The notes: a model not told the origin generated them from the sequence alone. A stretch of DNA of 64,000 bases from Primorskyibacter aestuariivivens (GCF_028023675.1 NZ_JAQIOZ010000017.1:1-64000), one strand, 5' to 3'; positions 46,057 to 55,492 are shown, numbered from the stretch's first letter. Translations and numbers: made by a program.

Positions 46057-46118
46057 TGGATGTCTCCTTGGATTGGCTGGCCCGCCCCGGCACGTCACCG
46101 GGGCGGGTGGCGTTCGGA

Positions 46119-47735
46119 TCAGGGGTTCTGGATGTAGGCGTTCGGCCGCAGGTAGAACCACCAGTTGATCGCGATGCAGACGGCGTAGAAGATCGCGAAG
46201 CCGTAGAGCGCGTATTCCGGATGTCCGGCCTTGAGCTGTTCACCGAACACCTTGGGGATAATGAACGCGCCATAGGCGGCCACGGCTGCGGTCCAGCCCA
46301 GCGTCGGGCCTGCCTGTTCCTTGTTGAAGGCGACCGCGATGGTCCGGAAGGTTGAACCGTTGCCGATACCGGTGGCGGCGAACAGGATCAGGAAGAGGCC
46401 GAGGAACGGGTAGAAATACTGTTCCGGTGTGGCCGAGGCATAGGCCGCCTGAATGAAATAGGCGACACCCAGAGCAGAGGCGACCATGATGACCGAGATG
46501 ATCTGGGTCACCTTGGCCCCGCCCGCGCGGTCGGCCCACATGCCGCCGATGGGGCGGATCAGCGCGCCGATGAACGGGCCCATCCAGGCAAACATCAGCG
46601 CCGAGGGGCCATTGGGGTTCACCGTGTCATGGGTCATCAGCCCATCAACCTCGATATGGCTGAAACCGAACACCACCTTGATGGTCAGCGCCAGCGCGGC
46701 GGAGTAGCCGATAAAGCTGCCGAAGGTCATGGTGTAGATGACGGTCATCGCCCAGGTGTGCTTGTTGCCGAAGATCTTGTATTGGCGAGACAGGTTCTGC
46801 CCCACGGCACCCGGGATCATCCGAAGCCCCAGAACGGTCAGCGCGATCACGATGGGCAGCACGATCCATTTCGACACGCCCAGACCCGAGGTGGGCAACC
46901 CGCCCTCGACCCCCGGAAGCATCAGCCATGCGCCGAATGCAGCGGTGACAAAGCCGATGGCCAGCATGCCCGAGATGGTGGCAAAGGCCCCCAGCGGGTT
47001 CGGAATATCGGGGCTGACATGTTCGTCGCGGATATTGTTCATGCCCATCCAGCCGATCACCGCCAGCGGGATCAGGAAGACAAGCCAGATGAAGCCCGCA
47101 TTCTGGATATAGGTCTCGGTCCCGGCAGGGATCTTGCCGATCAACGTGCCGGAGGTGTTCACCAGCGTGCGGCTTTCCCCGCCAAAGAGGCCCATGGTCA
47201 TGGCCAGCGGCACGAGGATCTGCATCGTGGTCACGCCGAAATTGCCCAGACCCGCATTCATCCCCAGCGCATAGCCCTGGATCTTTTTCGGGTAGAAAAA
47301 GCTGATATTCGACATGGACGAGCTGAAGTTGCCGCCGCCGATACCGGACAGGAAGGCCAGCATCTGGAAGTACCACAGCGGCGTGTCGGGATCCTGCAGT
47401 GCAAACCCCGTGCCCACCGCCGGGATCATCAAGAGCGCGGTGGTAAAGACGATCGTGTTCCGACCGCCCGCGATCCGGATGAAAAAGGTGGAGGGGATGC
47501 GCAGCGTGGCGCCCGTGAGGCCCGCGATGGCGCCCAGCGTGAACAGGTCAGACGCGGCAAAGCCGAAATCAAGGTTCACCATCTGCACCGTGATGATGCC
47601 CCAGTAGAGCCAGACGGCGAAGCCACAGAGCAGCGACGGGATGGAAATCCACAGGTTGCGATTGGCGATGGACTTGCCGGAGGAAGCCCAGAAGGCCTCG
47701 TCATCGGGTGTCCAGTTTCTCAGGTCTTGTCCCAT
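46119..47735 (-). CDS. narK2: Nitrate/nitrite transporter NarK2 type
   Basis: 538 residues, major facilitator family with about 12 membrane helices. Nitrate signature-like stretches GGGNFSSSMSNISFFYPKK and GIGNGSTFRTIAVAF are present in helices 5 and 11. The long loop between helices 5 and 7 carries an extra insertion typical of type II proteins, the nitrate/nitrite antiporters. It sits 57 bases after narK1 and 62 before narG. In Paracoccus the two types are fused in one protein; here they are separate. Confidence 0.9.
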   Translation of the reverse strand: MGQDLRNWTPDDEAFWASSGKSIANRNLWISIPSLLCGFAVWLYWGIITVQMVNLDFGFAASDLFTLGAIAGLTGATLRIPSTFFIRIAGGRNTIVFTTALLMIPAVGTGFALQDPDTPLWYFQMLAFLSGIGGGNFSSSMSNISFFYPKKIQGYALGMNAGLGNFGVTTMQILVPLAMTMGLFGGESRTLVNTSGTLIGKIPAGTETYIQNAGFIWLVFLIPLAVIGWMGMNNIRDEHVSPDIPNPLGAFATISGMLAIGFVTAAFGAWLMLPGVEGGLPTSGLGVSKWIVLPIVIALTVLGLRMIPGAVGQNLSRQYKIFGNKHTWAMTVIYTMTFGSFIGYSAALALTIKVVFGFSHIEVDGLMTHDTVNPNGPSALMFAWMGPFIGALIRPIGGMWADRAGGAKVTQIISVIMVASALGVAYFIQAAYASATPEQYFYPFLGLFLILFAATGIGNGSTFRTIAVAFNKEQAGPTLGWTAAVAAYGAFIIPKVFGEQLKAGHPEYALYGFAIFYAVCIAINWWFYLRPNAYIQNP

Positions 47736-47792
47736 GTCAGGTCCTTTGAAGTTTGGTTGGCGGGCGGATGTGAGCCGCCGCGCCCTTTGGTG

Positions 47793-49205
47793 TTATTGTG
47801 CCGGTTGTGCGCCGCCCTCTTTGCGGGCGATGGCCTGCAACCCTTCTTCCAGTTCCGCATTGGCCTTTTCGGCGCGGCGGCGCAGGGTCTCGATATTGGC
47901 GGCGGCGAAATTGGCGCGCTCTTCGTCTTCCTGACGGGTCGAGAAGCGCACGAAGAAGGCGAGGAAGGAGGCGCAGGTCACCACCATGCCGAGGATCAGG
48001 AAGGCTTCGGACCAGTCGATCATGTTCTTGAACAGGAAGCCCGCAAGAACCGCCCCGGCATTGCCGCCCGCACCGACCACACCGGCCACTGCACCCAGCG
48101 CCTTTTTGTTGATGAAGGGGACGACGGAATAGGTCGCGCCTTCGGCCATCTGCGTGAAGAGCGAGAAGACGATGAGCGACGGCAGCGCCAGGAACAGCAC
48201 CTGCATCTGGCTGAAGATCATCAGCGCGAAGCCTTCAAAGAGCAGGCACATGAAGAGCCAGAACGCGCGCCCCTTGAGCCCCCAGAGTGCGCCAAAGTTG
48301 TCGCCGAACAAGCCGCCCAGCGTCCGGGCAAAGATGTTCATCAGGCCAAAGGAGGCGGCAACAAACCCGGCCTGCACGAGGGTCAGGTCGAAATAGTCGA
48401 AGAAATAGAGCGCCGCGACGTTGTTGACGGTCAGCTCAACCCCAAAGCATGCGCCGTAGATCATGAACAGAACCCAGACCCGGGGGTCTTTCAGCGCATG
48501 CATGTAATTGCCGGTGACGTTCTTTTTCTCTTCCATACGGCCCTGCGCGCGCAGGTCGTCGAAATTGCCGTCCGGCGCATCCTGGGTCAGGAAGTAATAG
48601 GCAATCCCCACGAGGAAGATGATCACGCCCACGACAACCATGGCCAGACGCCAGCCCAGCGCTTCGGAGAACCCGAAGCCCACGACAAAGACCGAGAACA
48701 GAAGCGGCATGACAAACTGCGTGACGCCGCCGCCAAGGTTACCCCAGCCCGCTGAAGTCGCGTTGGCCTGTCCGACCACGTTGGGCGCGAACATGACAGT
48801 TGTATGGTATTGGGTGATAACGAATGCGGCACCGATGCCGCCAATCATCACCCGGAACAGCAGAAAGCTTTCAAAGTTCCAGCTCAGCCCGATCCCCATC
48901 ACCGGGAAGGCACCGAGGATCAAGAGCCAGGTATAGGCCTTGCGCGGCCCGATGCGGTCACAGAGCCAGCCGATAAAGAAGCGGGCAAAGACGGTGATTG
49001 CCACCGAGCCGATGATCGCCCAGCCGATCTGGTCCTTGGTCAGGTTCAGCTCATCGCGCACCACGCTCATCAGCGGCGCAATACCGAACCATGCGAAGAA
49101 GCACGAGAAAAAGGCGAACCACGTCATGTGGAACGTCCGCATCTGAACCATCTTCACGTTGAAGAAATTCCGCCACAATGCAGTGGCCTTGTTTTGCAGT
49201 TCCAT
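47793..49205 (-). CDS. narK1: Nitrate transporter NarK1 type
   Basis: 470 residues, major facilitator family, type I (probable nitrate/proton symporter). FARFFIGWLCDRIGPRKAY, GWGNLGGGVTQFVMPLLFS and GAGGNAGAVLAGFLFK are visible. The C-terminal 60 residues form a charged coiled coil (EDEERANFAAANIETLRRRAEKA, split as a helix). The ATG at 49205 has GGAGG upstream and an FNR box 79-92 bases before it. First gene of the nar operon. Confidence 0.9.
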   Translation of the reverse strand: MELQNKATALWRNFFNVKMVQMRTFHMTWFAFFSCFFAWFGIAPLMSVVRDELNLTKDQIGWAIIGSVAITVFARFFIGWLCDRIGPRKAYTWLLILGAFPVMGIGLSWNFESFLLFRVMIGGIGAAFVITQYHTTVMFAPNVVGQANATSAGWGNLGGGVTQFVMPLLFSVFVVGFGFSEALGWRLAMVVVGVIIFLVGIAYYFLTQDAPDGNFDDLRAQGRMEEKKNVTGNYMHALKDPRVWVLFMIYGACFGVELTVNNVAALYFFDYFDLTLVQAGFVAASFGLMNIFARTLGGLFGDNFGALWGLKGRAFWLFMCLLFEGFALMIFSQMQVLFLALPSLIVFSLFTQMAEGATYSVVPFINKKALGAVAGVVGAGGNAGAVLAGFLFKNMIDWSEAFLILGMVVTCASFLAFFVRFSTRQEDEERANFAAANIETLRRRAEKANAELEEGLQAIARKEGGAQPAQ

Positions 49206-49283
49206 CTGTCCCTCCGGATTGCACGGCGGCCGCGATCGACCGCGGGCTGGGCAAAGGGATGGGGGTTTCCGGGGCGGAAAGGC

Positions 49284-49297
49284 TTGACGCAGATCAA
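49284..49297 (-). promoter_or_regulatory. FNR/NarR box of the nar operon
   Basis: TTGACGCAGATCAA fits TTGAC-N4-ATCAA. If its centre (49290.5) is at the usual -41.5, transcription would start near 49249 and leave a leader of about 44 bases before narK1. This is a class II activator position and the best candidate for nitrate and low-oxygen control of the whole operon. Confidence 0.78.
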
Positions 49298-49398
49298 GTT
49301 TCGCGTGATCCACGGGCAAAACAAATCGACCGCCAAAATCGCGCAAGACAGCCCGGTTTTCCCGTCAAGAGCACGACAGGCAACCATCAAGAGGTTAA

Positions 49399-49412
49399 TT
49401 GACAAATGTCAA
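49399..49412. promoter_or_regulatory. Second FNR/NarR-type box, next to narR
   Basis: TTGACAAATGTCAA has the TTGAC-N4-GTCAA form and extends to 7-base perfect arms AATTGAC and GTCAATT. Its centre is 41-42 bases before the narR ATG. If used as a class II activator site, transcription would start at the ATG itself. It is therefore more likely an autoregulatory site covering the narR promoter, or a distal site for narK1. Confidence 0.65.
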
Positions 49413-49446
49413 TTGGGCTGTTTGCTTGGGCGGCAGGGGAGATGAC

Positions 49447-50157
49447 ATGCCACTCAGGACAAGTCAGAACGAATCGGACGAGCTCCGGAAGCTCGACCTG
49501 TTTTCGGACATGGAAGACGTGCATTTCGAGGCGCTGATGCGGGGGGCCTATGTGCAGAATTTCCCGCCGGCGATCGAGTTGATCCACGAAGGCGAACCCA
49601 GCGATTTCCTGCATGTGGTGCTGGAGGGCAGTGTCGAGCTTTTCGCGGGCTGGAACGAGCGCGAAACCACCATGGCCACGGTGCGACCGGTTTCGACCTT
49701 TATTCTTGCCGCCAGCATCAAAGACGCGCCCTATCTGATGTCGGCGCGCACGGTGGAGAAATCGCGCATCATCCTGCTGCCGTCCTCGGATGTGCGGGCC
49801 ATCTTCGATGAGGATCAGGCCTTTGCCCGCGCCGTGGTGACGGAACTGGCGCAATGCTATCGCCACGTGGTCAAGAACACCAAGAACCTGAAACTGCGTA
49901 CATCGCTGGAGCGGCTGGCGAATTACCTGATCCGGCAATCCGAGGTCTCGGCAGAGCCCACGGGGTTTGACCTGCCCATCGAGAAACGGCGGCTGGCCTC
50001 TTATCTCGGCATGACCCCGGAAAATCTCAGCCGTGCGATCAAGGCGCTGCAACCCTATGGCGTGACGGTCACCGGTCAGCATGTCAGCATTCCCGACGAC
50101 CGGGATCTGCGCCATCTGGCAAGTCCGACCCCGCTGATCGACGATCCAAAGCACTGA
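49447..50157 (+). CDS. narR: CRP/FNR-family regulator of nitrate respiration (NarR-like)
   Basis: 236 residues. A cyclic-nucleotide-type beta barrel (PPAIELIHEGEPSDFLHVVLEG split at PSDFLHVV) is followed by a dimer helix and a helix-turn-helix with the recognition segment TPENLSRAIKAL. That segment carries the Glu and Ser-Arg of the FNR class that read TTGA. There is no N-terminal Cys cluster, so it is not an oxygen-sensing FNR. Paracoccus NarR has the same position, divergent from narK, and responds to nitrate or nitrite. ATG 49447 has GGGGAG upstream. Confidence 0.85.
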   Translation: MPLRTSQNESDELRKLDLFSDMEDVHFEALMRGAYVQNFPPAIELIHEGEPSDFLHVVLEGSVELFAGWNERETTMATVRPVSTFILAASIKDAPYLMSARTVEKSRIILLPSSDVRAIFDEDQAFARAVVTELAQCYRHVVKNTKNLKLRTSLERLANYLIRQSEVSAEPTGFDLPIEKRRLASYLGMTPENLSRAIKALQPYGVTVTGQHVSIPDDRDLRHLASPTPLIDDPKH

Positions 50158-50198
50158 GACGACGCGCCGCCGCCCGGGGGGGGGCGTCCCGTCAAACG

Positions 50199-50229
50199 AA
50201 AAAGACCCCGGCGCAGAACGCCGGGGTCT
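50199..50229 (-). terminator. Terminator of rpsA
   Basis: On the minus strand an 11-base-scale hairpin (AGACCCCGGCG... pairing across 50203-50229) is followed by TTTTT (50203-50199). It lies 30 bases after the rpsA stop and between convergent narR and rpsA, so it also marks the right border of the nar module. Confidence 0.85.
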
Positions 50230-50257
50230 GTATTCTTACAAGCGAAACCGCTCTGGC

Positions 50258-51937
50258 TTAGTCGTCGCCGGATTTCAGCGCCGCGCCAAGGATATCGCCG
50301 AGCGATGCACCGGAGTCAGACGAACCGTACTGTTCCACGGCCTCTTTCTCTTCGGCAATCTCGCGCGCCTTGATCGACAGGCCGAGACGACGGGTCTTGC
50401 TGTCCACGTTGGTGACGCGCACATCGACCTTGTCGCCGACATTGAAACGCTCGGGGCGCTGTTCGGCACGGTCACGCGACAGATCGGAGCGGCGGATGAA
50501 GGACTTCATGCCCTCATATTCCACTTCGATGCCACCATCTTCGATCGCGGTCACTTCGACGGTGATCACGGAGCCGCGCTTCACGCCGCCAACCGCTTCG
50601 GCGAACTTGTCGCCGCCCACGGCCTTGATCGAGAGCGAGATACGCTCTTTCTCGACGTCCACTTCGGACACCACGGCCTCGACCATGTCGCCCTTGCGGT
50701 AGTTCTGGATCGCGTCTTCGCCACGCTCGTCCCAGGACAGGTCGGACAGGTGCACCATGCCGTCGATCTCGCCGGGCAGGCCAACGAACAGACCAAACTC
50801 GGTGATGTTCTTGACTTCGCCTTCGACCTGCGTGCCCTCGGGGTGTGTTTCTGCAAACAGTTCCCACGGGTTGCGCATGGTCTGCTTGAGACCCAGAGAT
50901 ACGCGACGCTTGGCGCTGTCGATCTCGAGCACCATGACCTCAACCTCTTGCGAGGTGGACACGATCTTGCCGGGGTGCACGTTCTTCTTGGTCCAGGACA
51001 TCTCGGAGACGTGGACCAGACCTTCGACACCGGGCTCCAGTTCCACGAACGCACCGTAATCGGTGATGTTGGTGACGCGGCCCTGATGGGTGCTTTCCAG
51101 CGGGTACTTGGCAGCCACCAGATCCCAGGGATCTTCCTGCAGCTGCTTCATGCCGAGGCTGATACGGTGGGTTTCCTTGTTGATCTTGATGACCTGAACC
51201 TTGACGGTTTCGCCGATCGACAGGATCTCGGAGGGGTGGTTCACACGGCGCCATGCCATGTCGGTCACGTGCAAGAGGCCGTCCACACCGCCGAGGTCGA
51301 CGAATGCGCCGTACTCGGTGATGTTCTTGACGACGCCGTCCACCGCCTGACCTTCGGCCAGGTTCGAGATGACCTCGGCACGCTGCTCGGCGCGGCTCTC
51401 TTCGAGGATCGCGCGGCGCGACACAACGATGTTGCCCCGGCGACGGTCCATCTTGAGGATCTGGAACGGCTGCTTGAGACCCATGAGCGGGCCTGCGTCG
51501 CGCACGGGGCGCACATCGACCTGAGAGCCGGGCAGGAAGGCCACGGCACCGCCGAGATCGACGGTGAAGCCACCTTTGACACGGCCAAAGATCGCGCCTT
51601 CGACGCGCTGGTCGTCGGCATAGGCTTTTTCCAGGCGGTCCCAGGCTTCTTCACGGCGCGCCATCTCGCGCGAGATGACGGCTTCGCCACGGGCGTTCTC
51701 GGCAGAACGGAGGTACACTTCGACCTCGTCACCAACCTCGATTTCGGGCGCTTCGCCGGGATTTGCGAATTCTTTCAGCTCGACACGGCCTTCCATCTTG
51801 TAGCCGACATCGATGATGGCTTGTCCCGCTTCGATTGCGATGACCTTGCCTTTGACAACAGACCCTTCTTCGGGCGTGTCCATTTCGAAGCTTTCGTTCA
51901 GGAGGGCTTCGAATTCCTCCATCGTTGCGTTTGCCAT
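50258..51937 (-). CDS. rpsA: 30S ribosomal protein S1
   Basis: 559 residues with six S1 RNA-binding domains in a row. Repeated GEVKNITEFGLFVGL and VTNITDYGAFVELEPGVEGLVH type segments mark the domains, and the first two (about 25-190) are the more divergent ribosome-binding ones. S1 brings mRNA to the 30S subunit. The gene usually sits between cmk and ihfB; here PAP2 and aldo/keto reductase genes follow cmk before it and ihfB is far away. Confidence 0.97.
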   Translation of the reverse strand: MANATMEEFEALLNESFEMDTPEEGSVVKGKVIAIEAGQAIIDVGYKMEGRVELKEFANPGEAPEIEVGDEVEVYLRSAENARGEAVISREMARREEAWDRLEKAYADDQRVEGAIFGRVKGGFTVDLGGAVAFLPGSQVDVRPVRDAGPLMGLKQPFQILKMDRRRGNIVVSRRAILEESRAEQRAEVISNLAEGQAVDGVVKNITEYGAFVDLGGVDGLLHVTDMAWRRVNHPSEILSIGETVKVQVIKINKETHRISLGMKQLQEDPWDLVAAKYPLESTHQGRVTNITDYGAFVELEPGVEGLVHVSEMSWTKKNVHPGKIVSTSQEVEVMVLEIDSAKRRVSLGLKQTMRNPWELFAETHPEGTQVEGEVKNITEFGLFVGLPGEIDGMVHLSDLSWDERGEDAIQNYRKGDMVEAVVSEVDVEKERISLSIKAVGGDKFAEAVGGVKRGSVITVEVTAIEDGGIEVEYEGMKSFIRRSDLSRDRAEQRPERFNVGDKVDVRVTNVDSKTRRLGLSIKAREIAEEKEAVEQYGSSDSGASLGDILGAALKSGDD

Positions 51938-52478
51938 GTGGCGTTCAGTTCCTTTTCAAGTCACTATTCTGGCCGGGCGGTTGTCTCCACCGGTCTTAGG
52001 GTTTGGTCGTATTCGGCATCCGCAAAACAAAGAGGGCCGGAGGCTCCGACCCTGCTCGATCTCTTTGTCCCGCAGCGTTATGCGCCGTCATTGACGGGGG
52101 CGGTATAGGCCCATGGAAGGCGGTTTGCAAGGGGGATGGGCACATCCCCGCCCGCTGTTGGCGCAGCGCCCTTCCGGCCTGTCCCCCTTGCTTTCAGCCC
52201 TGCCCGCCACCGCACGCAGGCTTTACGACCCGGAAGGCAATTTACGGCACACTTTCTCCCGCTAGCACATGAAAACCGGATCACCCTCCCCGTTCGGGGG
52301 CTTGTGATTTGCGCGAAGAGCGGGGCGACGCCCCAATGGGCCGGGATCACCACTCCCGGAAACCGATCCAGCTTCGGCGGCCGCCGTTTTCTTGACAATA
52401 CACAGCAGATTGCAAACGCCACCCGGTCCCAGCGCCGCCGGTGGCCCAAGCCATGTGGACCATGCGGTTGGCGTCCTT
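51938..52478. other. Gap of 540 bases upstream of rpsA
   Basis: No convincing gene on either strand. The first 150 bases before rpsA must hold its promoter and leader, and include a hairpin with a T-rich tail (52021-52052). The rest, to the PAP2 stop, is GC-rich with no recognised motif. A TTGACA at 52392-52397 has no matching -10. Confidence 0.5.
52021..52052 (-). terminator. Terminator or attenuator upstream of rpsA
   Basis: On the minus strand GGGTCGGAG pairs with CTCCGGCCC (one wobble pair), followed by TCTTTGTTTT. It lies 84-115 bases before the rpsA ATG, in the direction of rpsA. It could end the transcript coming from PAP2, or act as an attenuator in a long rpsA leader. Confidence 0.5.
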
Positions 52479-53162
52479 TCAGTAGCCGATCGCCGTGGCG
52501 AAGGCTTCGAGGAACCAACGCGTCGCGGTAAACAGATTGGCGATCTGGTAGGCAACGAAAAAGGCGGCAGTATAAAACACCGCCCGATGCCGGTCCCAAA
52601 TTGGCGGGTCGGCATGGGCAATGCGCGGCGCATAGAACATTTGCATCGCCGCCACCGCAACGGCCCCGACAACCGCTCCCCCCACCACATCCAGCGGCCA
52701 ATGCAGCCCGAGATAGACCCGCAACACCGCGCCAAACACAAAGGCATGCAACATAGCCAGGTAGCCCCAGCCGCGATGCACCGAAAAAACCACAATGGCG
52801 AGACTGAACAGCAATGCCGCGTGGTCAGACGGAAAGGCGTTCCACCCCGACAGCCCGCCGACATCAAGATCGACCGGCATATTCATCTCGAAGTCGCGCG
52901 TATGCACGGGCCTGTCCCGGTGCGGAAAAAATGCAGACATCAGCCGGACGATGATCAGCGCCGCCAGAGCACCCAGCATGCCCGCGAAAAGCCTGGCACG
53001 CATGTCTCGGGTCGTCCGCCTGGCAAACCACAGCCCCCAGATCAAACAGACCAAAGGAGCCGATTTGAACAATTCATTGGATGCAAGGTGAACCAGCACC
53101 CGATCCAGAAAAGCCCATTCTCCGGCGAATTGGTTCAGCAAGTGAAATATATACAGATCCAT
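52479..53162 (-). CDS. PAP2-family membrane phosphatase
   Basis: 227 residues with about six membrane helices. The phosphatase signature is present as HRDRP, FPSDHA and LRVYLGLHWPLDVVGG, with both active-site His residues. Such enzymes dephosphorylate lipid phosphates such as undecaprenyl pyrophosphate or phosphatidic acid. The upstream region (53163-53300) is very AT-rich compared with the rest, including a TATATATATA run. It interrupts the usual cmk-rpsA neighbourhood. Confidence 0.85.
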   Translation of the reverse strand: MDLYIFHLLNQFAGEWAFLDRVLVHLASNELFKSAPLVCLIWGLWFARRTTRDMRARLFAGMLGALAALIIVRLMSAFFPHRDRPVHTRDFEMNMPVDLDVGGLSGWNAFPSDHAALLFSLAIVVFSVHRGWGYLAMLHAFVFGAVLRVYLGLHWPLDVVGGAVVGAVAVAAMQMFYAPRIAHADPPIWDRHRAVFYTAAFFVAYQIANLFTATRWFLEAFATAIGY

Positions 53163-53379
53163 GCGCGCTTTTCAAATCTGGCACTCAAAGACTTGAAAAA
53201 ATCACGAATTAAAAAGAACTACGGATTTATATATATATCACGAACCTGCGTTTCATTGCATAATTTTTTCAATGCGCCCGGCAATGAGTGATATTCAGCC
53301 CGGGGCGTGCCCGCCTGATTGGCGAATGATCAAGGAAAAGGCAATTGCGGTCCGGGTGGACGGAGCTTGGGTCAGGCCA

Positions 53380-54372
53380 CTAGCAGAACCGTTCCGGCCC
53401 CACCCATTGCCCCACGCTGTAGCGATCCCCATGCGCCCAGCCCAGCGGCAGAACCGCTTCGATCCGGGCGAGATCATCCGCCGACAGGTCGATCTCGGCT
53501 CCGCGCACACATTCACGGAAATGGCTGACCGACCGGGTCCCGGGGATCGGGATCACGTGATCGCCTTGCGCAAGCGTCCAGGCAATCGCCAGCGCCGCCG
53601 CCGGTTCGCCCATGTCCGCCGCCAACGCGCGGAACCGGTCCGTGGCGGCGATATTCGCCTCGTAATCGGGCGAGAGGAACCGGGGGTTTTCGCAGAGCCA
53701 TTCCAGATCCGGCACGCGGGATGCCTCAATCGGGTGATCGGTCAACAGACTGCGCCCGACCGGCGAAAAGGCGACCAGCGCCGTGCCCAGCCGCGCGCAT
53801 TCCTGCACCAGCCCCAGTTCCGGCGCGCGGGTCGACAGCGAATATTCCGACTGCACCGCCGCCACCGGATGCACAGCCGCCGCGCGACGCAGGGAGCTGG
53901 GCGCGATCTCGGAAAAGCCGAACGCCCGGGTCTTGCCCTTGGCCACCAGCGCAGCAAGGCTCTCGGTCACCTCCTCGATGGGACGGGTGCTTTCGCGGCG
54001 ATGCACATAGAACAGATCGACACAGTCAGTCCCGAGGCGGCTCAGGCTCTTGTCCAGCTCCGCCTCAAGATGCGCCAGCGAATTGTCGAAATATCGCACC
54101 CCATCGGCATTACGGGTGATCGCGGCCTTGGTGGCGATGTGAAAGATGTCGCGCGCCTCGGGGCGGTCACGCAGAAACGCCCCGATTGCGTCCTCCGAGC
54201 GGCCCATGCCATAGACATTGGCGGTGTCGATATGGGTCACCCCCGCCTCCAGCGCGGCATCGAGAATGGCCCATGAGTTTTCATCACTCGTGGGGCCGTA
54301 AAAATTGGCGAATGACATGGCGCCCACGCCCATGGCGGACATCTCAACCCCTGCGATCTGACGGGTTTTCAT
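53380..54372 (-). CDS. Aldo/keto reductase
   Basis: 330 residues, TIM barrel. The catalytic set is visible as Asp and Tyr in [14 protein letters not shown], Lys in IATKAAI and His in DLFYVHRR. It follows the YajO/Gfo-like class that reduces aldehydes with NADPH. The substrate is unknown. Its ATG overlaps the cmk stop by four bases (ATGA), so it is cotranscribed with cmk. Confidence 0.88.
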   Translation of the reverse strand: MKTRQIAGVEMSAMGVGAMSFANFYGPTSDENSWAILDAALEAGVTHIDTANVYGMGRSEDAIGAFLRDRPEARDIFHIATKAAITRNADGVRYFDNSLAHLEAELDKSLSRLGTDCVDLFYVHRRESTRPIEEVTESLAALVAKGKTRAFGFSEIAPSSLRRAAAVHPVAAVQSEYSLSTRAPELGLVQECARLGTALVAFSPVGRSLLTDHPIEASRVPDLEWLCENPRFLSPDYEANIAATDRFRALAADMGEPAAALAIAWTLAQGDHVIPIPGTRSVSHFRECVRGAEIDLSADDLARIEAVLPLGWAHGDRYSVGQWVGPERFC

Positions 54373-54986
54373 GACTGCGCCTCCTGTTTTTCGCGCACCG
54401 CGGCAAGCGCCGCCTGAAATGCCGCGTCGACATCCAGCCGTGACGTATCAATATGCACCGCGTCCTCCGCGGGCTTCAACGGAGCCTCGGCCCGGCCCAT
54501 GTCGCGTTCGTCCCGGGCGCGCACATCGGCCAGAACTTCGTCAAAGCTGGTCTCGATGCCTTTTTCGCTCAACTCCCGGAACCGCCGTTCGGCCCGCACC
54601 TCGGCGCTGGCCGTGACGAACAGCTTCACCTCGGCCTCGGGGCAGATCACCGTGCCGATGTCGCGCCCGTCCAGCACCGCCCCGCCCGCGCGGCGGGCAA
54701 AGGCGCGTTGAAAATCCACGAGCGCCGCGCGCACATCGCCCAGCACCGCCACCTTGGAGGCGGCCTGCGCCACCTCGGGCGTGCGCAGCGCGTCATTCTC
54801 CAGATCCTCGGCCAGCAGAGCCTGTGCGGCCTCAAGCGGGTCCACCCCGTCCAGCACCTTGCGCCCCACCGCGCGATAGAGTAGCCCGGTATCGAGATGG
54901 GCAAAGCCCAGCTCCCGCGCCAATGCCTTGGAAATCGTGCCCTTGCCCGATGCCGCCGGTCCGTCCACCGCGATTGTGAATGCCAT
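54369..54986 (-). CDS. cmk: Cytidylate kinase
   Basis: 205 residues. The P-loop GPAASGKGT, the substrate segments [10 protein letters not shown] and [13 protein letters not shown], and the lid RERDMGR-like Arg stretch ([20 protein letters not shown]) are present. It phosphorylates CMP and dCMP. The start at 54986 (MAFTIAVDG) is the conserved one. Just upstream on the same strand lie two small membrane genes and aroA. Confidence 0.95.
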   Translation of the reverse strand: MAFTIAVDGPAASGKGTISKALARELGFAHLDTGLLYRAVGRKVLDGVDPLEAAQALLAEDLENDALRTPEVAQAASKVAVLGDVRAALVDFQRAFARRAGGAVLDGRDIGTVICPEAEVKLFVTASAEVRAERRFRELSEKGIETSFDEVLADVRARDERDMGRAEAPLKPAEDAVHIDTSRLDVDAAFQAALAAVREKQEAQS

Positions 54987-54988
54987 GC

Positions 54989-55492
54989 TTATCCTTTCCT
55001 TCGCCCGAGCATCAGCCCCAGCCAAATGGCCACTGTTGCCCCCAGCAGCACGTATTTCGTCACCGTGAAACGGCTGGCCAGCATCACTGTCGCCGGATCA
55101 AGCGGCCCCTGCCAATTTCTGAGCAACTCCGCCACCAGCGCGTTTTCCCCGTAATCGATCACAGCGTAACCGGCAGGGGCAACCAGCAAAAGCAGCCGCG
55201 TCCATTGCCGCCATGGCCGTGAGGCGCGCAGCACACAGGCGGCCAGTGTGATCGCCAGCATCGCCGGAAACACCGTATCGAGCACATGCAGCGGCCCGGC
55301 ATATTTCGAGATGCCCAGCGGCCCAAGCGCCATGAAATATGTGGCCACGTCGCTGGCCGTGTACCCCGTCCACCGAGCGTCAAGGATCAACGCGCCGTCC
55401 GGCATCAGGTGCACCCACGAAATCGCGCCCATGGCCGCAAAAAGCGCCGCCGTGCCCAGCGCCAGAAGCGCAATGACCCAAGGCGGGATCAT
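54989..55492 (-). CDS. Four-helix membrane protein, paralogue A
   Basis: 167 residues with about four membrane helices. [22 protein letters not shown], split by family, [28 protein letters not shown] and [11 protein letters not shown] align with the next gene (GYDTAAARAFLDAL, GTQHMLDAAYPPLLAV, DLLENRAVAAML, SRFTIVKSGATT). The pair is a tandem duplication of an unassigned family. Conserved Asp, Glu-Asn and Ser-Arg-Phe-Thr positions inside or next to helices suggest a specific role, unknown to me. Confidence 0.75.
   Translation of the reverse strand: MIPPWVIALLALGTAALFAAMGAISWVHLMPDGALILDARWTGYTASDVATYFMALGPLGISKYAGPLHVLDTVFPAMLAITLAACVLRASRPWRQWTRLLLLVAPAGYAVIDYGENALVAELLRNWQGPLDPATVMLASRFTVTKYVLLGATVAIWLGLMLGRRKG

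Noticed and set aside
53229-53240. TATATATATA as a replication-origin or phage-type signal
   Set aside because: No DnaA boxes, iterons or integrase are near; an AT-rich promoter region is enough to explain it.
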